A DNA stretch of 64,000 nt, taken from UBA7985 sp038141425. GTDB taxonomy: Bacteria; Pseudomonadota; Alphaproteobacteria; UBA7985. The position numbers were made by a program, and so were the translations under genes. Every line of letters starts with the position of its first letter. Positions within the stretch are counted from its first letter, which is position 1. Below the pieces are notes generated by a model. That model made no database searches. It saw only the letters and a list, made by a program, of their open reading frames with translations, and was not told where the DNA came from. The stretch covers positions 62,001-126,000 of the forward strand of contig JAYQIC010000011.1 in the NCBI GenBank assembly GCA_038141425.1. Reading direction: 5' to 3'. Positions 1 through 7,453 of the stretch are shown in pieces.

Positions 1-1
1 C

Positions 2-304
2 ACGGGTGAGCGCGTCACCGAGGCCGACTGGCGGTTCCTGCCGACCTTGCTGCGCTTTGATCCGGTGTACGTCGGACACTTCAAGTGCAACCTGCGGCGG
101 ATTGTCGACTATCCCAATATCCAAAACTACATGCTCGACCTGGTGCAGGGCCATGGCCTGATCGACACCTTCAACCTCGACCACGTGAAGCGGCATTACT
201 ACGTCTCTCACACCAGCATCAACCCTACCCAGGTGGTGCCAGAAGGACCCGTCATCGACCTGACAGCACCGCATGACAGGGACCGATTGCCCCGGGCGGC
301 CTGA
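2..304 (+). CDS. Glutathionyl-hydroquinone reductase, C-terminal part (gene enters from the left edge)
   Basis: This is the last 100 codons of a gene that begins before the window. The reading frame is open from base 2 and includes GHFKCN, the PNIQNYMLDL helix and HYYVSHTSINP. These are typical of the C-terminal helical domain of Xi-class glutathione transferases (YqjG/ECM4/PcpF family). The family uses a cysteine near the N-terminus, outside this window, to reduce glutathionyl-hydroquinones in the cytoplasm. The gene ends at a TGA with no obvious terminator. A small membrane-protein frame follows within 80 bases. The family call is firm. The N-terminal domain and the active-site cysteine cannot be checked here. 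Confidence 0.85.
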   Translation, partial: TGERVTEADWRFLPTLLRFDPVYVGHFKCNLRRIVDYPNIQNYMLDLVQGHGLIDTFNLDHVKRHYYVSHTSINPTQVVPEGPVIDLTAPHDRDRLPRAA

Positions 305-383
305 CAGGTTACACCTCGCTCAACCCGCTTTGGCCCGTTGACGAGGAATGCCCCATGGCTTCGAAAACCCGCTCGAGATTTCG

Positions 384-554
384 ATGAAGGACACCATCAC
401 CGCCCTGCTTTGGGTCGTGATCCTGGCTGTCGTGCTATTCATGCTGTTCGTGATGAAGTGGACCCTGCTCCCGATCGCCGTCTTTGGCCTCGGCGCCGTT
501 CTTTCAGCCTTCATCGCAGCTTGGGGTTCGAGCGACATCAACAAGATGCGCTGA
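384..554 (+). CDS. Small two-helix membrane protein, unknown function
   Basis: The frame encodes 56 residues, starting MKDTITALLWVVILAV, with two hydrophobic stretches (about residues 5-24 and 27-46) and a short polar tail ending DINKMR. It is most likely an inner-membrane miniprotein. An upstream ATG at 348 would add 12 residues, but a GAGGA lies directly against that ATG, which is too close for a normal ribosome site, so the internal ATG is preferred. No family is recognised. It sits between the reductase gene and a repeat block. Support is the hydrophobic pattern and a sensible start only. Confidence 0.45.
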   Translation: MKDTITALLWVVILAVVLFMLFVMKWTLLPIAVFGLGAVLSAFIAAWGSSDINKMR

Positions 555-559
555 CTGCG

Positions 560-915
560 CAGCGTTTGGCCTCGTCCGGCGAAGCGCGGTCGCAACCGTA
601 GGCGTTTTGAGCGTAAAGGCGCAACGCTCACAGCGAAGCGTTTTGAGCGTAAAGTAAAGGATGTGGCGCGACGCCTTGGCGAAGACCGCGAAGCGGTCGA
701 GACAAGGTCGGCGCAACTTCTTTCCGTACCCACTCAACACGCTGCGCTTTGAGTGTCGTATCAGTTCACACTCAACACGCTCCGCCTTGAGTGTCGGTCC
801 ATCAATGATCTCCAACACGCTCAAAGGCGAAGCCGTGTTGAGCGCAAAACAAAGAAGTTGCGCGTGGGAGATTTGTAAGCCGCGAAGCGGCGTCAAATCG
901 AGCGCGCCACCACGG
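560..915. repeat. Hairpin-rich interspersed repeat block, copy A
   Basis: This non-coding stretch is built from short inverted repeats. Two successive units have CACTCAA and TTGAGTG arms around CACGCT (about 734-760 and 769-795). A unit at about 812-842 has arms CAACACG and CGTGTTG enclosing GGCGAAGCC. Further hairpins have a GAA loop, such as GACCGCGAAGCGGTC near 685 and GCCGCGAAGCGGC near 880. Bases 866-903 recur exactly, in inverted orientation, at 11037-11074. The block ends against the 3' end of the Lrp gene, a position typical of REP-like extragenic elements. Open frames across it are not convincing genes. Confidence 0.7.
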
Positions 916-929
916 ACTGCGCCTTCAAG

Positions 930-1406
930 TCAGGCCATCGGCACAGGCACAGAAGGCTTGCGGTCCGAGCGTCGGATACAGATCGCCGTCTTGACGTTCT
1001 TCACGTTGGGGGCCGAGGTCAGGTGGCTGATGATGAAGGCGTTAAGCTCATCCACCGACGGCGCCATCACCTTCAGAATAAAGTCGTCTTCCCCCATCAG
1101 CATGTGGCACTCTCGGACATTTGCCCAGGACCGAACCAGCGCTTCAAAAGCGCGCAGGTCGCTCTCGGCCTGGCTGATCAGACCCACGTGGCAGAATGCC
1201 GTGACCTCATAGCCGATCAGGTCGGGGGCCAGCTCCGCATGGTAGCCGTGGATGTAGCCCGACTCCTCGAGCGCCCGCACCCGCCGCAGGCAAGGCGGCG
1301 GCGAAATACCGACCCGTTCGGCCAGCGCCACGTTGGTGATCCGGCCCTCATCACGGAGAATGCGCAGGATCTTGAGATCAACGGCGTCAAGGGTAGCGCG
1401 GGGCAT
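930..1406 (-). CDS. Lrp/AsnC-family transcriptional regulator
   Basis: The 158-residue protein has an N-terminal winged helix-turn-helix (LDAVDLKILRILRDEGRI, then VALAERVGISPPPCLRRVRALEESG) and a C-terminal RAM ligand-binding and oligomerisation domain (GYEVTAFCHVGL ... CHMLMGEDDFILKV). This is the standard Lrp/AsnC layout. Such proteins bind amino acids and usually control neighbouring genes and their own. The ATG at 1406 (MPRATLD) is preferred over an in-frame start 15 bases upstream because LDxxDxxIL is normally close to the start. It is divergent from trxB with about 220 bp between, so it may regulate trxB; that is inference. The frame is intact. Confidence 0.9.
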   Translation of the reverse strand: MPRATLDAVDLKILRILRDEGRITNVALAERVGISPPPCLRRVRALEESGYIHGYHAELAPDLIGYEVTAFCHVGLISQAESDLRAFEALVRSWANVRECHMLMGEDDFILKVMAPSVDELNAFIISHLTSAPNVKNVKTAICIRRSDRKPSVPVPMA

Positions 1407-1627
1407 GGTGGCTCTCAGCAATTTTCATTATTCCATGACCCAATATCAGAAAGGAAATTTCTGTCGAATGTAATTTTCCTTCAAAATACCCATAATGTGG
1501 ATTTTGTGTTCTCGACCCCCTTGCGATAGCCTCGTGGCCGATGTTTTGTCGTGCTCCGCGCGTTGGAAAGCCCCCATGACCGGGCGATCCACCGCGCGCC
1601 GTTCTACCTGAGAAGGACCCCTGCCCC

Positions 1628-2609
1628 ATGTCACAGTCGAACCACCGCCGCATGATCATTCTGGGCTCGGGCCCCGCGGGCTACACGGCCGCGGTCTACG
1701 CGGCCCGCGCGGCGCTCAAGCCGATGCTGCTGCAGGGGTTGCAGCCGGGCGGACAGCTGTCGATCACCACCGACGTGGAGAACTACCCCGGCTTCGCCGA
1801 AGCCATCCAGGGGCCGTGGCTGATGGAGCAAATGAAGGCCCAGGCCGAGAACGTCGGCACCGAGATGGTGTTCGACACCGTCGCGTCGGTGGATCTGGAA
1901 AACCGGCCCTTCACCCTGACCTGCGAGTCCGGCGCGGTCTGGACCTGCGACACGCTGGTGATCTGCACCGGGGCGCAGGCCAGGTGGCTGGGGCTGGACA
2001 GCGAAGACGAATTCCGCGGCTTCGGCGTTTCCGCCTGCGAGACCTGCGACGGCTTCTTCTTCCGCGAGCGCGAGGTCGCCGTTGTCGGCGGCGGCAACAC
2101 GGCGGTCGAGGAGGCGCTGTACCCTGACCAACCACGCCTCCAAGGTCACGCTGATCCACCGCCGCGACAGCCTGCGCTGCGAGAAGATCCTCGAAGACCG
2201 CCTGCTGCGGAACCCGAAAATCGAGACCATCTGGGACAGCGAGGTGCAGACGATCAACGGCACCAGCGGATTCCCCTAGGAAGTCACGGGCCTGACGCTG
2301 CGCAACCGCAAGACCGACGCGGTCAGCGAGCTGAAGATCGACGGCCTGTTCGTCGCCATCGGCCACGCGCCGGCAACCGGTATCTTCAACGACACGGGGC
2401 TGGAGATGGACGGCGGCTATCAGGTGACCGCACCGGACAGCACCAAGACCAACATCCCGGGCGTGTTCGCCGCCGGCGATGTCACCGACCACATCTACCG
2501 CCAGGCGGTGACGGCGGCGGGCATGGGCTGCATGGCCGCGCTCGAGGTCGAGAAGTACCTCGCCGCGCTCGACGTCGGTGAAACCCCCGACTGGAAAATC
2601 GCCGCCTGA
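1628..2609 (+). CDS. trxB: Thioredoxin reductase (frame broken once, plus an in-frame TAG)
   Basis: This flavoenzyme passes electrons from NADPH to thioredoxin in the cytoplasm. It has the FAD motif GSGPAGYTAAVYAAR (about residues 13-27), the redox pair CETC (137 and 140, where CATC is usual), the NADPH motif GGGNTAVEEAL (about 154-164), and the C-terminal FAD motif GVFAAGDVTD. Length is about 327 codons, normal for the family. Two defects are visible. One extra C in the run at 2122-2124 moves EEALY|LTNHASKV into the next frame. A TAG at 2277-2279 stands where GFP-Q-EVTGLTLRN is expected. All conserved sequence after both points is present. TGATG overlaps the fdhD start. Confidence 0.9.
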
Positions 2610-3591
2610 TGACCGGGGGCATGAGCGCCAGGGAGAGAGCAGAAAAGGGGGCTGGTACGAAGCGCCCAGATGCCGACGCGGATGCGGTCGCTGATGCTGG
2701 CAGCACCAGCACACCGCTGCGCAAGCGCGCCACCCCACCACCGATTGAACCCGGCGCCCTCGACAGCCTGATTCTCGCCCCGGACCCGGACAATCCGGCG
2801 CTCGCCCGCACCCTCAGCGTCACCAACGAGCGCGGAGAAACCGAGCGCGTGCGGGCCATCCGCGAGCGCCCGCTGACCATCTTCCTCAACGGTCAGGAGA
2901 TCGTTACCGCGATGACCGTCGGTGATTATCCGGAGATGCTGGCCCTGGGCTACCTGATCAATCAGGGCATGCTGCCGCGCGCCCACCCTCGACGGGATCG
3001 ACTACGACGCTGATCTGGGCGTGGTCGTGGTGCGCACACCCGAGAGAGACCGACTTCGAAGACCGACTGCGCAAGAAAACCCTCACCAGCGGCTGCGCCC
3101 AAGGCACGGTATTCGGCGACCTGATGGAGCAGCTCGACGGCGTGCGCCTGCCCGACGACGGGGTGCAGCTGCCGCTGTCCACGCTGGCGCGGTTGCTGCG
3201 CCGACTGGCCTCGGTACCGAGCCTCTACCTCGAAGCCGGCGGCATCCATGGTTGCGCACTGGCCGAGGCCGACCGGCCACTGATCTATATGGAAGACGTC
3301 GGCCGCCACAACGCGGTCGACAAAATCGCGGGTGTCATGGCCGAGCGCGGCATCGAGCCGGCTGGCAAGATCTTTTACACCACCGGCCGTCTCACTTCGG
3401 AGATGGTGATCAAGACCGTCACCATGGGGCTGCCGATCCTGATCTCCCGCAGTGGTTTTTCCGCCTGGGGGGTGGAACTGGCGCGCCAGACCAACCTGAC
3501 CCTCATCGGACGGGCCAAGGGCCGACGCATGACCGTACTCGCCGGTGAACAGCGACTGGTCTTTGATACAGCAGAGGAAACGGGCGGGTGA
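2609..3591 (+). CDS. fdhD: FdhD sulfurtransferase for formate dehydrogenase maturation (two frame breaks)
   Basis: FdhD carries sulfur from a cysteine desulfurase to the molybdenum cofactor of formate dehydrogenase. Diagnostic stretches are LTIFLNGQEIVTAMTVGDYPE, LALGYLINQGM, SGCAQG (active-site cysteine loop), EAGGIHGCAL, MEDVGRHNAVDK and FYTTGRLTSEMVIK. Only one cysteine is present in the loop, where E. coli has two. The N-terminus has an extra low-complexity stretch of about 45 residues. The frame breaks near 2976-2990 (after INQGMLP) and near 3036-3046 (before ETDFEDRLRKKTLTSGC). The start overlaps the trxB stop and the end overlaps mobA by four bases, so the three genes look co-translated. 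Confidence 0.85.
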
Positions 3592-4166
3592 TTTTCGGAT
3601 TGGTGTTGGCGGGCGGTCAGTCCCGCCGCATGGGCCGCGACAAGGCCTACCTCGAGTTTGAGGGCGAAACCCTGATCCACCGGGCAATCGCACGGGTGGA
3701 GCCGCAGGTCGACGTGCTGGGGCTGAGCACGGGCCCAAACCGGGAGCGGCTGTCGGAAATCGATCTGCCCCGGGTCTTTGATCTTGAGCCCTCCGAAGGC
3801 CCGGTCTGCGGCATCCTCGCCGGACTCGCCTGGGCGCGGGCGTCCGGTGGACTGGGCGCGCGACTGGTGACCGTCCCCATCGACTGCCCGCATATCCCCT
3901 TCGATCTGGTACGCAAGCTGACCCTGCAGACCGACGAAGTGGTCTTCGCCAGCAGCGCCGGTCGCCACCATCCGGTGGTCGGCAGCTGGCCGGCGAGCGC
4001 GCTGGAAGTCCTGCTCGACGCCTTCCACCGTGGCGAGCGGAAGATTGACCGGCTGGCCGAGCAGATCGGCTGGACCGCGGTTGACTGGGCCACGGATCCC
4101 AAGGACCCGTTCTACAACGTCAATACCCCCGAAGAGTTCACGGCCCTGACGCCCTCCGCATCCTGA
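3588..4166 (+). CDS. mobA: Molybdenum cofactor guanylyltransferase
   Basis: MobA joins GMP from GTP to molybdopterin to give the guanine dinucleotide cofactor used by formate dehydrogenase and relatives. The 192-residue protein has the nucleotide-binding loop LAGGQSRRMGRDKA (residues 7-20) and the DCPHIP metal-binding motif, then NVNTPEEF near the C-terminus, all typical of the family. It starts with GTG inside the fdhD stop (GTGA overlap), so translation is probably coupled. Having fdhD and mobA together implies that the organism matures a molybdenum formate dehydrogenase encoded elsewhere. The frame is intact. Confidence 0.92.
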   Translation: MIFGLVLAGGQSRRMGRDKAYLEFEGETLIHRAIARVEPQVDVLGLSTGPNRERLSEIDLPRVFDLEPSEGPVCGILAGLAWARASGGLGARLVTVPIDCPHIPFDLVRKLTLQTDEVVFASSAGRHHPVVGSWPASALEVLLDAFHRGERKIDRLAEQIGWTAVDWATDPKDPFYNVNTPEEFTALTPSAS

Positions 4167-4224
4167 AGCTCTTGCTTTGGCGGCAGACGCCGGGCGATGG
4201 CTCGGTGCACAGTCCAAAAAAAGT

Positions 4225-4252
4225 GCCCGTCAGACCCAGGGGCCTGACGGGC
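4225..4252 (-). terminator. Intrinsic terminator for the lipoprotein gene
   Basis: Arms GCCCGTCAG and CTGACGGGC form a perfect 9-bp stem around a 10-base loop. A run of seven A's lies on the left of the + strand, so on the minus strand the stem is followed by a T tract. It would end transcription of the minus-strand gene at 4308-5208. Confidence 0.8.
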
Positions 4253-4307
4253 AAGTCAATTTGGAGACACTTTCATGGAAAATGAAAGCCTGACGCTGTG
4301 CGGAACG

Positions 4308-5208
4308 TCAGAGTGAAACCCCGAGGCCGAACAGCGTATCCAGCGTCACGCTGGCTTCACCGCGCGAGGCGAGAAATCTCGCCATCGCAGCCTTGGATTT
4401 CGAACCCCAGACACCGTCAACGGTGTCGGAGTACAGGCCCCGCGTCTTAAGCGCGGCCTGAATGGCGGAAATCGTCGATTTGCTGAGATTCTCAGGATTG
4501 ATGGACGGGTTCATCGACGAGGAAGGGGTGGACGCGGCCGAAGTTGCCTGCAGTGGCACACTCTGAGTCACAACAGTGCTGGTGGCAGCAGGCCGGTACG
4601 GATTGGGTGCCGCAAGACCGCTCTGCGGCACCGCAGGGGTCACGGCGGGCTGGTAGGTCGCGCGCGTGGTGCTGGTCACCGTCGGCTGCTGGTACAGGCC
4701 GGTCTGTGGCACGGCCGCGGCAGCAGGCACGCGTGGTGCGTAAGGATTCGGCTGCGCGCCGTAGGTCACGCTGCCGACCATCGGCGTCGCGGTGCGCGTA
4801 ACCGGGGCCACGGTCAGTGGTGTTGCGGTCAGGGGGTCGATACCAGAGGTGTCGGCGCCACGGGCTGCTGCTGCAGCGGCGAGCCAAAGCCGGAAGGCGT
4901 GCCAAATCCGGGCTGCGCGCCGCCGGGCATGGTGATGGGGGCCGTGATGGGCGCAGTCTGGACCGGTGCAGGCATGGTGAAGGCCGAAGCGGGCGTCGCG
5001 GCGCTCAGATCCAGCGGCGCAGATGCGCCATTGCTGGTCATCGCCGACGCCGATGCAGGTGCGGCCGCCGCAGCGGCAGCGTCAGCACCGTCACCCCCGG
5101 ACGCAGGAGCTGACCGAGATTGAGCGAATCAATGACGCTGCACCCGCCGAGGCCGATCAGCATCGCGCTCGAAGACGCAAGGACGATGATACGTTTGACA
5201 ACGTTCAT
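4308..5208 (-). CDS. Lipoprotein with C-terminal peptidoglycan-binding domain (two frame breaks)
   Basis: Read across three frames, this gives a protein of about 300 residues. It begins MNVVKRIIVLASSSAMLIGL with a lipobox ending LGGC, so it should be a lipid-anchored envelope protein. A long low-complexity linker rich in Ala, Pro, Thr and Gln follows. The last 65 residues (LSKSTISAIQAALKTRGLYS, then DGVWGSKSKAAMARF) match the PG_binding_1 fold. The frame shifts near 5095-5103 (after LGQLL) and near 4830-4860 (before DPLTATPLTVAP). The start is the ATG at 5208, the only one giving a signal peptide. It probably attaches to the cell wall; no enzymatic domain is visible. Confidence 0.6.
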
Positions 5209-5599
5209 GGCTCAAAATCCGATTGCCGGTTTCCCGTACCGCGCCAAAGACGCCGCCGGAAAATCTCAAATTCGGCGGATCGGACTTGAAAATAAGCGAC
5301 CGCCCGCAGGATGGACCCAAATAATGTCTAGGCCCCGCACTTTTCGCAAGCACTAAATTAACTAACGGCAGTATATATCTGATATAAAACAATATATTTT
5401 GTTAAATTTTGGCGCTGTAAAAGTCGCATATTGTGTTTGCATTGGGTGTTCTAGAGGCTGTTTTCCTGCCAAATCGCAACGCACACCCAGCCAGCGGCAG
5501 AACAACGTTCTTGAACTTGTCATAGATGGGCCGTACATGCCCACAGCAGACGTGATGTATGCGCACCATCGCATTTGAAACGCAGGGGGATTTGTCTTC
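5209..5599. promoter_or_regulatory. Divergent intergenic region, AT-rich, with a 13-bp palindrome
   Basis: This 390-bp gap separates the minus-strand lipoprotein gene from dksA and is notably AT-rich at 5340-5410. TATATC and GATATA flank a single T at 5374-5386, giving a 13-bp palindrome. Both promoters probably lie here. No convincing -35/-10 pair and no RNA gene could be assigned. Confidence 0.4.
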
Positions 5600-6031
5600 A
5601 TGGACTTGCCGATTTTGCCGCCTGACTACCGGCCGACCGAAAAAGAGCCGAACATGAGCCCGCTGCAGCTGGCCTATTTCCGCAACAAGCTCGACCTCTG
5701 GAAGGCCGAACTGCTGACCGAGAGTGAGGACACCCTCGCCGCGCTGCAGGAACAGTCGCTGTCGACCCCTGAGGCTGTTGAGCGCGCATCGATGGAGACC
5801 GATCACGCGCTGGAACTCCGGGCACGGGACCGGGCGCGCAAGCTGATCAACAAGATCGATAAGGCCATCACCCGAATCGAAGCCGATGAATACGGCTACT
5901 GCGAAGAGACCGGCGAGCCCATCGGCCTGCGGCGACTGGAGGCACGGCCAATCGCCACCATGACCCTTGAGGCCCAGGAACGGCACGAGAAGGCGGAGAA
6001 GCTGCACCGTGACGAGCGCCGGATGACCTGA
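5600..6031 (+). CDS. dksA: RNA polymerase-binding factor DksA
   Basis: DksA enters the secondary channel of RNA polymerase and works with ppGpp to adjust rRNA and amino-acid promoters. The 143-residue protein has the coiled-coil arms (FRNKLDLWKAELLTESEDTL and HALELRARDRARKLINKIDK) and the globular end YGYCEETGEPIGLRRLEARP. Only one cysteine remains where the classical zinc finger has four. This reduced form is common in alphaproteobacterial DksA. The ATG at 5600 gives an N-terminus of the usual length. An intrinsic terminator follows 36 bases after the stop. Confidence 0.92.
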   Translation: MDLPILPPDYRPTEKEPNMSPLQLAYFRNKLDLWKAELLTESEDTLAALQEQSLSTPEAVERASMETDHALELRARDRARKLINKIDKAITRIEADEYGYCEETGEPIGLRRLEARPIATMTLEAQERHEKAEKLHRDERRMT

Positions 6032-6066
6032 CACAGGTCCGGAGACCGCACTTCGAACTCAATCCA

Positions 6067-6091
6067 AAGGGCGCTTTAGGCGTCCTTTTTT
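6067..6091 (+). terminator. Intrinsic terminator after dksA
   Basis: AAGGGCGC and GCGTCCTT form an 8-bp stem with one G-T pair and a five-base loop, followed at once by a T run (6086-6091). It lies downstream of dksA and ahead of the recA control region. Confidence 0.75.
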
Positions 6092-6125
6092 CGTTCGAAG
6101 GTTCGTGAATGTTTTGTTCGCACTT

Positions 6126-6140
6126 GTTCTTATCATGTTC
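6126..6140 (+). promoter_or_regulatory. LexA (SOS) operator upstream of recA
   Basis: GTTC-TTATCAT-GTTC is an exact match to the alphaproteobacterial LexA consensus GTTC-N7-GTTC. It lies 84 bases before the recA start, where LexA would block initiation. Other GTTC words nearby (about 6093-6120) do not have the 7-base spacing. The organism therefore probably controls recA through a classical SOS response. Confidence 0.8.
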
Positions 6141-6223
6141 TTGTGTCATGAAGGGGAACAAACAGAGATCAAACGCATAATTATTGCTTTTCTCAGACCC
6201 TTTCCGCATAGGGAGTGCAGCGC

Positions 6224-7305
6224 ATGGCTTTGAACAATCTCCAACTGGTGAGTGACACGACTTTGAACAACGGCGACAAGGAAAAGGCGCTGGATGCTGC
6301 GATTTCGCAGATCGAGCGTTCCTTCGGCAAAGGCTCCATCATGAAGCTGGGCTCGCGGGAGAAGGTAGACATCGAAACCATCTCCACCGGCTCACTGTCT
6401 CTGGATATTGCCCTCGGTATCGGGGGCTTCCCCCGCGGGTCGTGTGATCGAGATCTACGGCCCTGAATCCTCGGGTAAGACCACACTGTCACTGCACTGT
6501 GTCGCCGAAGCGCAGAAGGCCGGTGGCGTCTGCGCCTTTGTCGATGCCGAACACGCGCTCGACCCCATCTATGCCCGAAAGTTGGGCGTCGATATCGATA
6601 ACCTGCTGATTTCCCAGCCCGATACCGGCGAACAATCGCTGGAGATTACCGACACGCTGGTCCGCTCGGGCGCAGTTGACGTGCTGGTGGTTGACTCCGG
6701 TGGCGGCGCTGGTACCCCGGGCCGAGCTCGAAGGCGATATGGGCGACAGCCAGCCGGGGCTGCAGGCGCGCCTGATGAGTCAGGCCCTGCGGAAGCTGAC
6801 CGGTTCGATCGCCAAATCCAACACGATGGTGATCTTCATCAACCAGTTGCGGATGAAAATCGGCGTCATGTTCGGTTCGCCCGAGACCACCACGGGCGGT
6901 AACGCCCTGAAGTTCTACGCGTCTCAGCGTCTCGACATCCGCCGCATCGGTGCGGTCAAGGACCGCGACGAGGTGGTTGGCAACCAGACCCGCATCAAGG
7001 TGGTCAAGAACAAGCTGGCGCCGCCGTTCCGGCAGATTGAGGTCGATATCATGTACGGCGAGGGCATTTCCAAGTCTGGCGAGTTGCTGGATCTGGGCAT
7101 CGCCGGCGGCGTGATCGAGAAGTCGGGCTCGTGGTTCTCCTACGGCGAACACCGCATCGGCCAGGGGCGCGAGAACGCCAAGACCTTCCTGACCGAGAAC
7201 GTCGAAATCGCCGCAGAGATCAAGCACAAGATCCTGACCAATCACGGCTTGATCGCCGACGCTATGCTGGATGGCCCGGGCGATCAGGACGGGGAGGATT
7301 CCTGA
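6224..7305 (+). CDS. recA: Recombinase RecA (two single-base insertions in the reading)
   Basis: RecA forms filaments on single-stranded DNA, drives strand exchange and activates LexA self-cleavage. Recognisable parts are RSFGKGSIMKLG, the Walker A loop GPESSGKTT, VDAEHALDP, the DNA-binding L2 region (FGSPETTTGGNALKFYASQR) and the C-terminal domain. The ATG at 6224 has AGGGAG nine bases upstream. Total length of about 360 codons is normal. One extra G lies at 6437-6439 (GGFPRG|RVIEIYGP) and one near 6698-6700 (VVDS|VAALVPRAELEG). Conserved sequence resumes at once after each, so a consensus error is more likely than a mutant. Confidence 0.93.
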
Positions 7306-7328
7306 TCGACTGAGCCTGAACTGAGCAA

Positions 7329-7355
7329 CGGTGCGCTCAACGCATGAGCGCACCG
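7329..7355 (+). terminator. Hairpin downstream of recA, possible terminator
   Basis: CGGTGCGCTCA and TGAGCGCACCG form a perfect 11-bp stem with a five-base loop, 24 bases after the recA stop. No T run follows, so it may stabilise the 3' end or end transcription only weakly. Confidence 0.5.
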
Positions 7356-7383
7356 CCTCAGATGCCGTGGACAGGCTCAGGCG

Positions 7384-7445
7384 CCCTGCGTAATGCTTCC
7401 CGCCACCGGTGGAACCTTCCGCCCCGGGAAACCGACGACGCAGGG
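7384..7445 (+). promoter_or_regulatory. Structured leader of alaS that can hide its ribosome binding site
   Basis: Three nested pairings are visible: CCCTGCGT (7384-7391) with ACGCAGGG (7438-7445), TTCCCG (about 7397-7402) with CGGGAA (about 7425-7430), and the self-complementary CCACCGGTGG inside. The outer 3' arm carries the AGGG of the alaS ribosome site, eight bases before the ATG at 7454. Folding would therefore limit access to it. No known riboswitch or T-box class is recognised. Confidence 0.4.
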
Positions 7446-7453
7446 AGCCTTAG

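Noticed and set aside
661..1212. 183-codon + strand frame over repeat block A and the Lrp gene
   Set aside because: Half of it is hairpin repeat and half is antisense to the Lrp gene. It has no ribosome site or recognisable sequence.
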